In this document: positions 26,455 to 35,479 of the stretch, in pieces
Position numbering within the stretch: the stretch's first letter is position 1
Layout: the number at the start of each line of letters is the position of its first letter
From: Plantactinospora mayteni
GTDB lineage: Bacteria; Actinomycetota; Actinomycetes; Mycobacteriales; Micromonosporaceae
DNA: 64,000 bases
Direction of reading: 5' to 3'
NCBI RefSeq assembly: GCF_016862935.1
Contig: NZ_BONX01000002.1
Span: 62,001-126,000, forward strand
Notes under the pieces: model-generated
What the model saw: the letters and a program-made list of their open reading frames with translations, nothing else
Database searches by the model: none
Told to the model about the DNA's origin: nothing
Translations under genes and position numbers: made by a program

Positions 26455-27587
26455 CCGGTACGCAACCGCTGGTCCCCCTCCGGGATCGCACACGGCGCCC
26501 CGCCCGCGTTGGTGAGCCCTTCCGGCTTCAGCGACCAGGTCGGCAGGGTACCGGTGCCGGCGTAGTTGCTGCCGAGCTCGTTGTTGAAGAACCGGTTGTG
26601 GTACGACGCGCACTGCCGGTCCATGTCGTTCTCCACCGCGCAGGCCCGGTCGCAGAACTCGCCCCGGTAGTGCGAGATGCGGCCGGTACGGTTGAACCGG
26701 TTGTACTCGATCGTGTTGAAGTTGCTCATGTTACGCACCTTCACCGGGTCACCGCTGATATAGCTGAACGCGTTCCGGTTGATCTGGTTCGACGAGCTGA
26801 AGTGCGTCACGTACACCCCGTGGATGTGGTTGGGGTACGGGCTGACGTTTTCGAGGTTCACGAAGTGGTTGTTCTCGATGATGTTGTTTGACGAATTGGT
26901 CAGTACGATGGCGCCGTACCCGAAGTGGCCGCCCGTCCACTTGCTGCCCAGGTGCTTGAACACCATGCCGAACACGGTGTTGCCGTTCAACCCCGCACTG
27001 CCCTGTACGTGCAGTGGCGGGTCGTACCGCTCGTCGCTGACGTCACGCTCCGAGTTTCCGTAGATGGAGATGGCGCTCGACGAGTAGTACTCGATCTGGA
27101 GATAGTAGAAGCGCAGCCCGGAGGTGCCGCCGTTGTAGAGCGGATCCGCGGGGTCCGTGGGCAGCCGGGGTTGGAGCCAGGTGCCGTCCGGGTAGCTGCC
27201 GTCGGAGTTGCGCCGGTTCCGGAAGACCGGCAGGCCCGCGATGCCGTCGCGCCCGTCGCCGTACTCGTAGTCGACCGGCATGAACGAGACGGTGTGTCCG
27301 GGAACGTAGAACCGCCAGTTGTGCATGGGCGGCGCCTGGTACGTCCCCTGCGTGATCCGGACCTCCACGTCGGTCGCCGGTTTGGCGGCGACGAGCACCT
27401 GCTGTACCCGGACCAGGCTCACCACCGGCGTCGCCGGGCTCAGCCCGTCGTTGGCGTCGGAACCGGTCGGTGCCATGTAGACCGTGAAGACGTCGGCGTC
27501 GGCCGCCGCGGCCGGCACCCCGGGCAGGGCCGCCGCGAGACAGGCGACCACCGCGGTCACGGCGAGCGCCTGGACTCTGATCCTCAT
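26442..27587 (-). CDS. secreted right-handed parallel beta-helix protein
   Basis: 381 aa with a clear signal peptide (MRIRVQALAVTAVVACLAAA, then PGVPAAAADA). The mature protein begins DVFTVYMAPTGSDANDGLSP, a common opening of pectate-lyase-like beta-helix enzymes. Asn-rich coil repeats follow (NSSNNIIENNHFVNLENV, SSSNQINRNAFSYISG, MSNFNTIEYNRFNRTG). Likely extracellular, polysaccharide-acting; activity unknown. The promoter carries the shared direct repeat at 27704-27719, about 117 bp before the start, placing it in the proposed SARP-controlled group. Confidence 0.8.
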   Translation of the reverse strand: MRIRVQALAVTAVVACLAAALPGVPAAAADADVFTVYMAPTGSDANDGLSPATPVVSLVRVQQVLVAAKPATDVEVRITQGTYQAPPMHNWRFYVPGHTVSFMPVDYEYGDGRDGIAGLPVFRNRRNSDGSYPDGTWLQPRLPTDPADPLYNGGTSGLRFYYLQIEYYSSSAISIYGNSERDVSDERYDPPLHVQGSAGLNGNTVFGMVFKHLGSKWTGGHFGYGAIVLTNSSNNIIENNHFVNLENVSPYPNHIHGVYVTHFSSSNQINRNAFSYISGDPVKVRNMSNFNTIEYNRFNRTGRISHYRGEFCDRACAVENDMDRQCASYHNRFFNNELGSNYAGTGTLPTWSLKPEGLTNAGGAPCAIPEGDQRLRTGYNS

Positions 27588-27686
27588 CTCCGCTCCTCAT
27601 CAGCTCCGTGGGCGCCGGCTATTCCACCGCGACCGGCCGCCACCCGAGCGGGCGGACAGTCCGGATCGCGGGCACCCGTCGCACGA

Positions 27687-27720
27687 ACGCTAGGCGCCCG
27701 GCTGCACAGAATCCGCACAT
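27687..27720 (-). promoter_or_regulatory. SARP-like direct repeat and -10 of the 381-aa beta-helix gene
   Basis: On the minus strand TGTGCGGATTCTGTGC (plus 27704-27719) repeats TGTGC with an 11-bp period. After 11 nt comes TAGCGT as a -10. The same arrangement occurs at four other secreted-protein genes in this window. Confidence 0.6.
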
Positions 27721-27778
27721 GGAACCAGCGCGGAATCAGCCGGTGATATTGAATTGACGGCGGTCGCACCAACGGCAT

Positions 27779-27867
27779 TGAACCTTTCAACCTGAGCCGC
27801 GCGGCGCTCACGCACCGCGTCCGGCCCTACGGTCCGCCGGACCGCAGGGGGAGGTTGAAAAGGTTCA
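27779..27867. repeat. dispersed palindromic element, copy A
   Basis: 89 bp bounded by the inverted arms TGAACCTTTCAACCT and AGGTTGAAAAGGTTCA. Inside is a 25-nt hairpin (27825-27849): CCCTACGGTCCG, C, CGGACCGCAGGG, with one mismatch. It ends 8-35 bp before the candidate starts of the plus-strand beta-helix gene. Copy B at 56753-56844 has the same layout with a different but still paired inner stem. Confidence 0.8.
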
Positions 27868-27901
27868 TTGCGAAATGACGCGAAAGGACGATCCGTTGCA
27901 G

Positions 27902-29962
27902 ATGTCCACGACACGCACCGTACGCCGCCGAGGGCGGGCCAGTGCCGCTTTCGCGGCCGGCCTCGCCGTACTGGGTCTGGTCGGCGCGTCCGGCCCAGCG
28001 CACGCCGGCCCGGATCCGATTCCCGGGGCCGCCGCGGATGCGACGGACTCGCTCCGGGCTCCGGCGTACCCGATCCCACCCGGTGCGCTGTTCGTCTCGC
28101 CGGCCGGCAGCGACAGTGCCCCCGGCACGGAGAGCCAACCACTGCGTACGCTGACCGCCGCGGTCAGCAAGGTGGCCGCCGGCGGGGCGATAGTGATGCG
28201 TGGCGGCGTCTACCGGGAGGGGATGGGCGGCGTCAACAAGCGGATCACGGTGCAGCCGTACCCGGACGAGAGTGTGCGGCTCAAGGGCTCGGACGTGATC
28301 TCCGCCTGGGTGGCCGACGGCGGCGATTGGCGGGCGGCCACCTGGACCTCACCGCTCTGCCAGACCTGCTACGACGCGGATGCCATCGACCCGGCCTACC
28401 CGCTGGCCGGCAAGCCCGACCAGGTGTTCCGCGACGGCACGCCGCTGGACCAGGTGGGATCGCGGGCCGAGGTGGTGCCGGGCACGTTCTTCGTCGACCC
28501 GGGCAGCAAGGCGCTGTACGTGGGCGACAACCCGGCAGGCGCGGTGCTGGAGGCGTCGGTCCGGTGGCGGGCCATGCTGCTCAACCCGGCCGCCGCCGGC
28601 AGCGTCATCCGCGGCCTCACCTTCACCGAGTACGCGCCGCACTGGAACGAGGACCAGCTCGCGGTGCTGGTCGTGAACGCGCCGGACTCGGTGATCGAGG
28701 ACAACGTCCTCACCCGCAGCGCGGGCCGGGCGCTCGGCGTCCACAACACCGGGATCACGGTGACCGGCAACCAGGTGGTCGACAACGGCGGCGCGGGCGG
28801 AAACTTCAACCGGGCGCATGGCGTGCTGGTCCAGGGCAACACGTTCAGCCGCAACAACACCGCCCGCTTCGCGGTCTCGACCTGCACCTATGCCTGCACC
28901 ATCGCCGGGCTGAAGATGGCACACACCGCCAACCCGACCGTGCGGGACAACGTCTTCGCCGACAACCAGGGCACCGGCTACTGGTGCGACCTGGGGTGCA
29001 CCGACGGAACCATCACCGGCAACACCGTCGTGAACAACCCCAACAACGGCATCTACTGGGAGGTCTCGGCCCGCGCCACGATCTCGGGCAACCAGATCGA
29101 CGGCAACGGGCGGGGCGTCAAGGTGGCCGGCTCCGACCATGTGACGATCACCGGTAACCAGTTCGCCGGCAACCGGACCCAGCTCGGTGTCTACGACGAC
29201 TCGCGGTCGCCGTCCACCGACTCGTACTCAGCAGGTCTGGGGTTGACCTGGAACACCACCAACACCGTGATCACCTCGAACACGGTGCACGGGACGTCGG
29301 CGACCACGCTGTTGATGGAGACGAACCGTACGGCACAGGTCAACGCCGCCCAGATGATCCAGCAGGCGACCGGGAACACCGTGTCGGGCAACCAGACCAT
29401 CCACTGGTGCCCGTCGAGCACCTGCACCCGCTACCCCACGATCGCGGCGTTCGCCTCCGCCACCGGCATCCCGTTCGGATCCGTCGGCACCCCGGCGCCG
29501 ACCAACCACCTGGCCGACCCCGGCTTCGAGGCGAACCCGCCGGTGTGGGGCACCTTCGGTCCGGCCACCGTGCTCACCCCGGTCGGCACCGCGCGCAGCG
29601 GCTCCCGGGCGCTCCAGATCGGCACCACCGGGACGCCCCCGGTCACCGCCGGGGCCACCAGCCCGAACCCGCAACTGCGGACGGTCGCCGGTCGGACCTA
29701 CTCGGCGTCCTGTTGGATACGCTCGGCCAGCCCGGTCACCGCGCGCATCCGGGTGCAGGAGTACACCCCGAACTGGCAGTCGGTCACCGGGCCGACCGAG
29801 TCGGCGGGGGTGTCGCTGCGCGACCCGAACACCTGGTACCAGGTGACCCTGACGCATACCGCCACGACCAGCGACAATCTGCTGCCGCTGAGCGTCCTCT
29901 CGCACGGCCTCACCCCGGGCGGGCACCCGCTGCTCGCCGACGACTGCTCGCTGACCGGGTGA
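27902..29962 (+). CDS. secreted parallel beta-helix protein with C-terminal carbohydrate-binding-like domain
   Basis: 686 aa from ATG 27902 (AAAGGA 13 nt upstream; ATG 27875 is in frame but has a poorer site). Signal peptide AAFAAGLAVLGLVGASGPAH. The mature part opens ALFVSPAGSDSAPGTESQPL and has many beta-helix coils (NTGITVTGNQVVDNGG, DGTITGNTVVNNPNNGIY, SDHVTITGNQFAGN). From about residue 535 a jelly-roll domain resembling CBM4/9 follows (NHLADPGFEANPPVWG to HPLLADDCSLTG). Probably an extracellular polysaccharide lyase or hydrolase. Palindromic element copy A precedes it and a strong terminator follows. Confidence 0.83.
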   Translation: MSTTRTVRRRGRASAAFAAGLAVLGLVGASGPAHAGPDPIPGAAADATDSLRAPAYPIPPGALFVSPAGSDSAPGTESQPLRTLTAAVSKVAAGGAIVMRGGVYREGMGGVNKRITVQPYPDESVRLKGSDVISAWVADGGDWRAATWTSPLCQTCYDADAIDPAYPLAGKPDQVFRDGTPLDQVGSRAEVVPGTFFVDPGSKALYVGDNPAGAVLEASVRWRAMLLNPAAAGSVIRGLTFTEYAPHWNEDQLAVLVVNAPDSVIEDNVLTRSAGRALGVHNTGITVTGNQVVDNGGAGGNFNRAHGVLVQGNTFSRNNTARFAVSTCTYACTIAGLKMAHTANPTVRDNVFADNQGTGYWCDLGCTDGTITGNTVVNNPNNGIYWEVSARATISGNQIDGNGRGVKVAGSDHVTITGNQFAGNRTQLGVYDDSRSPSTDSYSAGLGLTWNTTNTVITSNTVHGTSATTLLMETNRTAQVNAAQMIQQATGNTVSGNQTIHWCPSSTCTRYPTIAAFASATGIPFGSVGTPAPTNHLADPGFEANPPVWGTFGPATVLTPVGTARSGSRALQIGTTGTPPVTAGATSPNPQLRTVAGRTYSASCWIRSASPVTARIRVQEYTPNWQSVTGPTESAGVSLRDPNTWYQVTLTHTATTSDNLLPLSVLSHGLTPGGHPLLADDCSLTG

Positions 29963-29967
29963 TCACA

Positions 29968-30010
29968 GGCTGTGCTGGGCCGCGAGACCAGTTCCCGGCC
30001 CAGCACAGCC
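29968..30010. terminator. terminator hairpin after the 686-aa beta-helix gene
   Basis: GGCTGTGCTGGGCCG and CGGCCCAGCACAGCC form a perfect 15-bp stem with a 13-nt loop, 5 bp after the stop codon. It also lies about 58 bp beyond the end of the convergent gene, so it may serve both. Confidence 0.75.
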
Positions 30011-30067
30011 AGCCGGCCCGCCGGACGGGATAAGGTATCCCGGCCAGCGCGTCGGCGCCGGGCGGAC

Positions 30068-30940
30068 TCAGGAGGCGAAGCGCTGGGCGAACCGGCTCCG
30101 CAGCGTGGTGCTGCCGGAGAGCGCGGGGCAGGACCATTCCGGCTGCACACCCCAGCTGTAGGCGACGTCGAAGACCGGCGAGGGCACCAGGCTGTCCCAC
30201 CGGGCGAAGATCTGGTCCATCTCGGTCGCCGTGGGCAGCCGCCACTTGCGGTTCCCCGTCGGGATGCTCGAACAGGTCTGACCGAACGCCTGGTAGGTCG
30301 GCACGATCGCGGCGAGCGGAATGCCGTTGGCCAGCGTCTGCTGTACCGCCTGGTTGATCAGGCCGTACTCACAGGTCTCGCCGATGCGGCACGGATACGG
30401 GTCGAGTCCGATCAGGTCCACCCCGGACCGGGCCGGCGCCAGGGCGGCGGGCGCCGCCTCGCCGTCTCCGCCGCCTGACGCGACGAACGACTTCTGGACT
30501 CCACCTGTCCGGGTACGGATGTAGTTGGCCCGCTTGCTGATCAGCGCGAGCAGGGTGGGGCACGCGACGAAGTCCGGCTCGTCCCACAGGTACCAGCCGA
30601 AGACCTTCGGGTTCCCGGCCAGGCTGTCGACCAGTGCGTTGAACTGAGCGTCGGTGTACTCGGAACCGCATTGGGAGTTGTCCCCGCCGACCCAGAGGAG
30701 GGCCTGGTGGCCGGCCGGCAGCGCGTTGACGTCCCCCGGCCACGGGCCCAGGTCCCAGAGGTTGAAGCCGACGTCCCGAGGCGCCGCCGAGTACCCGATG
30801 TTGTTGGCGTAGTGCAGTGATGTCGTGGCCAGCGGTGCGGCCTCGACGGCCACGGCCGGTGTCGCGACGGCGGCCGGTGCCGGACCGGCCGACATCGCCG
30901 TCACCACGAGCACGGCCAGCAGTGCCTTTCTCCCGCGCAT
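30068..30940 (-). CDS. secreted glycosidase-like (TIM-barrel) protein
   Basis: 290 aa with a signal peptide (MRGRKALLAVLVVTAMSAGP). The mature part has LHYANNIGYSAAP, then FGWYLWDEPDFVACP, a motif seen in uncharacterised glycoside-hydrolase-like barrels where the Glu of WDEP is a candidate catalytic acid. Later come LIGLDPYPCRIG and VPTYQAFGQ. No family number can be assigned by eye. ATG 30940 follows GAGAGGAGCG. An open extension to 32290 is out of frame with, and overlaps, the PLD-like gene, so it is ignored. Confidence 0.7.
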   Translation of the reverse strand: MRGRKALLAVLVVTAMSAGPAPAAVATPAVAVEAAPLATTSLHYANNIGYSAAPRDVGFNLWDLGPWPGDVNALPAGHQALLWVGGDNSQCGSEYTDAQFNALVDSLAGNPKVFGWYLWDEPDFVACPTLLALISKRANYIRTRTGGVQKSFVASGGGDGEAAPAALAPARSGVDLIGLDPYPCRIGETCEYGLINQAVQQTLANGIPLAAIVPTYQAFGQTCSSIPTGNRKWRLPTATEMDQIFARWDSLVPSPVFDVAYSWGVQPEWSCPALSGSTTLRSRFAQRFAS

Positions 30941-31065
30941 CTGCGCTCCTCTCCCGATAAGATTCCGCACCCGACGCCCGGGCCGCCGCAGAGCCGGTGA
31001 CGACGGGCACCGCCGCGCCACCCGAGGCTGACCTCCGGCTGACCGCTCTCCCCTGACCGGCTCCG

Positions 31066-32211
31066 TCAGCTGATCGGGACGGCGGCGGCCCGCAGCGCCA
31101 GGAAGTTCGACCGGTACTGGTCGTGGATGGTTGCCGACTGGATCCGCAGCAGCGCCTCGTCGTTCTCCCGCAGCGCGGCGTTGGAGTAGTTGTGGCTGCC
31201 CGTCACCACCCACTTGGTGTCCCGCTGCCCGGCGTACGTCCCCTCGATCAGCAGGTACTTCGAGTGCACGATGTAGTCGCCGCTGATCCGGTACAGCTTG
31301 ATCCGGCTGTGCCCGGACAGGATGCTCGGCACGTCGGCGTCGGAGTCGGTGTAGACGACCTCCACCCAGCACTTCCGGTTGGCCAGGTCGCGCAGCTTGT
31401 TGGCGATCGGGTTGCGGCTGAAGTACCACATGCCGATCCGGATGATGGTACGGCCGGTCCCGGTGCCGACCGAGGTGTTGCCCTCGCAGCTGACGTTCTC
31501 GTCGAGCATGTTGTAGATCGTGTCGGTGTCCTGGCTGGTGCCGGCGCGCGGAAAGAAGTACGACTTCGCGTTCCCGCTCGACGTGCTCCGGTAGTAGTCG
31601 TTGTTCTTCACCTGGGCGGCCAGGTCGTCGAAGTACTCGACGTACGAGTTGTAGACGGCGGCGTTGCCGACCAGCGTCACCGCGTTGTTCCAGTACCGCT
31701 CGGCGTTGCCGCTGGTCAGGTTGGACGAGCTCTGCACGAGCACGTTCGCCGTGCCGGAGGTGTTGGAGAAGAGGAAGAACTTGTTGTGCATGATCGGCGT
31801 ACCGAGGTTGCCGATGCAGGCCCGCCCGGTGGTGCACACAGTCACCCAGGACGGGGTACTCCGGCTCGTACCCAGCTTGCCGATCAGGCTGGTCACCGCC
31901 GGGTAGTCCCGGGACTCGCTGTCGACGACGACCCGCACGTTCACCCCCCGGTCGTACGCCGCGATCAGATCGTTCGACACCCGGGTCAGGGAGAAGTGGT
32001 AGATCGCCACCCGAATCGTGGATCCGGCGGCGGCGGCCTGGACCAACCCCTGGATGTGCTCGATGACGGCGTACTGCTGGCTGGCCACGGTGGGGTTGTT
32101 GAAGACCGCGCCCGAGGTCACGGCCGCAGCCGCCGGGGCGGTCGGGGCCAGGAAGGCCGCGGTGGCGATGGTGCTCGTGACGAGCAGCCCGGCGATACGA
32201 CGCAGAAGCAT
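31066..32211 (-). CDS. secreted phospholipase D-like protein
   Basis: 381 aa. Signal peptide MLLRRIAGLLVTSTIATAAF. Two HxK motifs of the PLD superfamily: His142/Lys144 in MHNKFFLFSN and His316/Lys318 in HSKYLLIEG, each followed by the usual Ser/Asn block (SSSNLT and TGSHNYS). The Asp of HKD is Ser149 in the first copy and Glu323 in the second, so activity could be altered. Likely extracellular. ATG 32211 follows GAGGAG. Its promoter has the shared direct repeat about 76 bp upstream of the start. Confidence 0.84.
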   Translation of the reverse strand: MLLRRIAGLLVTSTIATAAFLAPTAPAAAAVTSGAVFNNPTVASQQYAVIEHIQGLVQAAAAGSTIRVAIYHFSLTRVSNDLIAAYDRGVNVRVVVDSESRDYPAVTSLIGKLGTSRSTPSWVTVCTTGRACIGNLGTPIMHNKFFLFSNTSGTANVLVQSSSNLTSGNAERYWNNAVTLVGNAAVYNSYVEYFDDLAAQVKNNDYYRSTSSGNAKSYFFPRAGTSQDTDTIYNMLDENVSCEGNTSVGTGTGRTIIRIGMWYFSRNPIANKLRDLANRKCWVEVVYTDSDADVPSILSGHSRIKLYRISGDYIVHSKYLLIEGTYAGQRDTKWVVTGSHNYSNAALRENDEALLRIQSATIHDQYRSNFLALRAAAVPIS

Positions 32212-32270
32212 TCGGTCTCCTCGATCGGGTGGAAGTCCGGGACAACCTGGCATCGGCATTGACGCTGCAC

Positions 32271-32303
32271 AGTGTGCCGGCGGTCCGCACAGTTTCCGCA
32301 CAG
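32271..32303 (-). promoter_or_regulatory. SARP-like direct repeat and -10 of the PLD-like gene
   Basis: Minus-strand TGTGCGGAAACTGTGC (plus 32287-32302), 11-bp period, followed after 10 nt by CACACT. It lies about 30 bp beyond the 3' end of the AfsR-like gene. Confidence 0.6.
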
Positions 32304-32332
32304 GACCCGGCGAACGTCAGGTGGACGCGGCA

Positions 32333-35300
32333 TCAGCTTTCGTCGAGCTGCTGGCGCAGTTCGGCCGCCTCGCGCCGGGCCTGCTCGGCGGCGACGGGGT
32401 CGCCGAGGGCGTCGTGCGCCTCGGCGAGGACGCGGAGGCCGGTGGCGAGCCAGTGCGGCGAGCCGATCCGGCGCCAGATCGCGACCGCCTGCCCGGCGCG
32501 GTGCAGCCCGAGCCGGGGCCGGCCGGCGGCGAGCTGGGCCACCGCGAGCGCCCACAGTGTGCCGGCCTCGCCCCACGCGTTGGCGAAGTCCCGGTGCACC
32601 CACAGGCACCTTGCCAGCAGCCGGCGCCCCTCGCCGGGTCGGCCCAGCCTGACCCGCGTCTCGCCCAGCCAGCACGCCGCATGCGCGGCGGCGAGCCGGT
32701 CACCGAGGTTCTCGCTGATCTGCTGGGCGCGCCGAAAGTAGTCGGCCGCGTCGGCGTACCGGTGATCGGCCCGGGCCACGTGACCCAGGCTGCGCAGGGC
32801 CTGTGCCTCACCCGGCCGGTAGCCAGCCTGCCGGCTCAGCCGCAGGCACTCGTCGAAGTACGCCGTCGCCTCGGCCAGCCGCCCGCGTTCCAGGTGGACC
32901 ACGCCGATGCCGTTGGTCGCGTACACCCGCCCGTTGAGGTTGTCGGTGCGCAGGGCCAGCTCCCGGGCCCGGCCGAAGGTGTCCAGTGCGGCGGAGGACT
33001 GGCCGCGTAGCCGGTAGAGGTACCCGAGACCGGCGGTGATCGCTGCCTCGTACTCCGGATCGTGATTGGTGATGGCCGCCCGGGCCGCCTCGAAGTGGCC
33101 GATCGCCTCGGGATATCGGTCCTGGATCGTCTCCAGCTCGCCCAGGCCGCGGTACAGCTTCACCGCGGTCCGCCGGTCGCCGGCCCGGAGCGCGGCGGCC
33201 AGGGCCCGGCTCTGCACCCGCCGCCAGTCGTCGAAGTGGGTGCCGAGCTGGAAGAACGTGGTGAGCGCCGCGGCCAGGCTGCCGGCCAGGCCGGTCGCCC
33301 CGACGGCCAGGCCGTCGTCCACCACCGACATCAGGAGGTCGTGCTCCCGCTCGAACCAGGACCGCGGATCGGCGGTGATCCGGTCCACCTCGGCCCGGGG
33401 CAGGCTCCACCGGGCCAGCCGGTGCCGGGCCAGGCCGAGGAAGTCCGCGGACAGCCGCGTGTCGGCGCGTTCGGCCAGGGCCAGCGCGGCCCCGACCAGC
33501 CGGCGGGTGGCCGCGGTCCGGGCGGACGGCTCGTCCCCGGCGGACGCCTGCTCCTGGGCGAATGCCCGGACCAGGTCATGGAGGCGGTACCGGGTCTGGT
33601 CCGCCGCCGCCACCGGCTCCACCAGGTGCACCGCGACAAGGTCGTCGAGTACCTGGTCGGCTTGGGACAGCGGGGCGTCCAGCAGCGCGGCGAGCGCCCA
33701 GGACGGGAAGTCGCGGGTCCGCAGCGGGCCCAGCCGCCGCAACGCCAGCCGAGCCCGCTCGGTCAGCCCGCGGTACGTCAGGTCGAGGCTGGCCCGCACC
33801 GCCAGGTCGGCCACGGCCAACTCGTCCAGCCGGTGCTGGGCCGCCGCCAGCCGGTCGGCCAGTTCGGCGACGGGCGAGCCGGGCCGGGCCGCCAGTCGCG
33901 CGCCGGCGATGCGCAGCGCGAGCGGCAGGTGGCCGCAGAGCGCGGCGAGCCGGGCGGCGCCGGCGGGATCGGCGCGCACCCGAGGCGTACCGGCGAGCTG
34001 TTCGAGCAGGGATACGGCGTGGCCAGGGGAGAGCAGGTCGAGCGGGAGGCGGACCGCCTCGGCCAGGCCGGTCAGTACGCGCCGGCTGGTGACCACCGCG
34101 GCGCAGCCAGCCCCGCCCGGCAGCAGCGGGCGGACCTGGGCCAGCGAGGCGGCGTCGTCCAGGAGCACCAGCACCCGGTGCTGCGCCACCACGGAACGAA
34201 ACAGCGCGGCGGCCTCGGCCTCGTCGTCGGGCACGGCCGACGGCCGGACCCCGAACGTCCGGAGGAACCGGCCGAGCACCTCGACCGGGCGCAGCGGTTC
34301 CAGGCCCGGGGTGGCGCCGCGCAGGTCCACGTAGACCTGCCCATCCGGGAACCAGCTCGCGCATTCGCGCGCCACCTTCAGGGCGAGAGCGGACTTGCCG
34401 ACCCCGGCGACGCCGTCGACGGCGATCACCACCGGGCCGTCACCTACTCCGGCACCGCGCAGCGTCCGGGCCAGCCAGGCCAGTTCGTCGGCGCGCCCGC
34501 ACAACTCGGTTGAGCCGGCCGGTAGCTGCCGTGGTGGCGCGGCGGGCACCGCCTGGCCCGAACTCGTGCCGCTGGCCAGGCTGTCGTCGCCCCGCAGGAT
34601 GCGTTCGTGCAACCGGCGCAGCTCCGGTCCAGGGTCCGCGCCGAGTTCGCTGGCGAGCAGCGCACAGAGTTCGGCGTACGCGGCCAGCGCCTCGCCCGGC
34701 CGACCGGCCCGGCACAGCGCGACCATCAGGTGCACACACAGCCGTTCCCGCAGCGGGTGCTCCTTCACCAGCGCCCGCAGTTCGCTGACCACGCTTTCCG
34801 GCTGCCCCAGGGCGAGCCGGGCCTGCGCCCACTGCTCGGCCACGGCCAGCCGCCGCTCCTCCAGCCGTAGCACGGTCGCTTGCAGGGCCGGTCCGTACGC
34901 CACCCCGTCCAGCGCCCGGCCACGCCACAGCCGCAGCGCCCGTTCCAGGCAGTCTGCGGCGGCCGGCAGCCGGCCCGCCCGCAGCGCCCGCTCGCCCTCG
35001 TCGGCCAGCCTGTCGAACCGCTCCAGGTCCAGCTCGCCCGGGTAGACGTTGATCTGGTATCCACCGGCCCGCACGGTGCACAGCCGCGAGCCGCCTTCGC
35101 CCGGCACCTGGAGCACCCGGCGCAGACCGGCCAGGTACAACCGGAGGTTGGCACCGGCGGCAGCCGGGGGCTGCCACCACACCGAGTCCATCAGGCGTTC
35201 GGTCGACAACGCTTCGTTCGTGGACAGCAGCAGCGCGCCCAGCACGGTGCGTTGCTTGGGCGTGCCGATGTCCAGAGACTCGCCTTCGTAGTAGACGTCC

Positions 35301-35377
35301 GGTCGGCCCAGTACGCGGAACTCCACCTCGACCTCGTTCCTCCCCAGGGGTTCCATGGTCTGGTGCCGCGCTGGCAT
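32333..35377 (-). CDS. AfsR-like SARP regulator (OmpR-HTH, BTAD, NB-ARC, TPR)
   Basis: 1014 aa. Order of domains: OmpR/PhoB-type winged helix (VEFRVLGRPDVYYEGESLDI, TPKQRTVLGALLL); bacterial transcriptional activation domain (residues about 100-260, LDLERFDRLADEGERALRAG); NB-ARC ATPase with P-loop VDGVAGVGKSALALK and Walker B HRVLVLLDDAASL; C-terminal TPR array (GRVYATNGIGVVHLERGRLA). This is the AfsR layout, an activator switched by nucleotide and phosphorylation in the known case. The start could be ATG 35377 or 35356. Divergent from a second giant SARP with about 100 bp shared; it lies within the island of genes carrying SARP-like boxes. Confidence 0.9.
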   Translation of the reverse strand: MPARHQTMEPLGRNEVEVEFRVLGRPDVYYEGESLDIGTPKQRTVLGALLLSTNEALSTERLMDSVWWQPPAAAGANLRLYLAGLRRVLQVPGEGGSRLCTVRAGGYQINVYPGELDLERFDRLADEGERALRAGRLPAAADCLERALRLWRGRALDGVAYGPALQATVLRLEERRLAVAEQWAQARLALGQPESVVSELRALVKEHPLRERLCVHLMVALCRAGRPGEALAAYAELCALLASELGADPGPELRRLHERILRGDDSLASGTSSGQAVPAAPPRQLPAGSTELCGRADELAWLARTLRGAGVGDGPVVIAVDGVAGVGKSALALKVARECASWFPDGQVYVDLRGATPGLEPLRPVEVLGRFLRTFGVRPSAVPDDEAEAAALFRSVVAQHRVLVLLDDAASLAQVRPLLPGGAGCAAVVTSRRVLTGLAEAVRLPLDLLSPGHAVSLLEQLAGTPRVRADPAGAARLAALCGHLPLALRIAGARLAARPGSPVAELADRLAAAQHRLDELAVADLAVRASLDLTYRGLTERARLALRRLGPLRTRDFPSWALAALLDAPLSQADQVLDDLVAVHLVEPVAAADQTRYRLHDLVRAFAQEQASAGDEPSARTAATRRLVGAALALAERADTRLSADFLGLARHRLARWSLPRAEVDRITADPRSWFEREHDLLMSVVDDGLAVGATGLAGSLAAALTTFFQLGTHFDDWRRVQSRALAAALRAGDRRTAVKLYRGLGELETIQDRYPEAIGHFEAARAAITNHDPEYEAAITAGLGYLYRLRGQSSAALDTFGRARELALRTDNLNGRVYATNGIGVVHLERGRLAEATAYFDECLRLSRQAGYRPGEAQALRSLGHVARADHRYADAADYFRRAQQISENLGDRLAAAHAACWLGETRVRLGRPGEGRRLLARCLWVHRDFANAWGEAGTLWALAVAQLAAGRPRLGLHRAGQAVAIWRRIGSPHWLATGLRVLAEAHDALGDPVAAEQARREAAELRQQLDES

Positions 35378-35479
35378 GATGCCGACATCCGTATGGTCCG
35401 CGACACGGGGTAGCGGTACTGCTCGGCGACGCTTCGGCGGGCCGTACTACGGGTTTGCTACGGGAAGCGGGATCGGCGA

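Noticed and set aside
30941-31000. SARP-like box before the glycosidase-like gene (GGTGCGGAATCTTATCGG)
   Set aside because: Only the first half-site matches; the second TGTGC is absent and the position is too close to the start codon.
30068-32290. A single 740-codon minus-strand gene
   Set aside because: Only the last 290 codons (from ATG 30940, with a signal peptide and ribosome site) look like protein. The upstream part is an out-of-frame shadow of the PLD-like gene.
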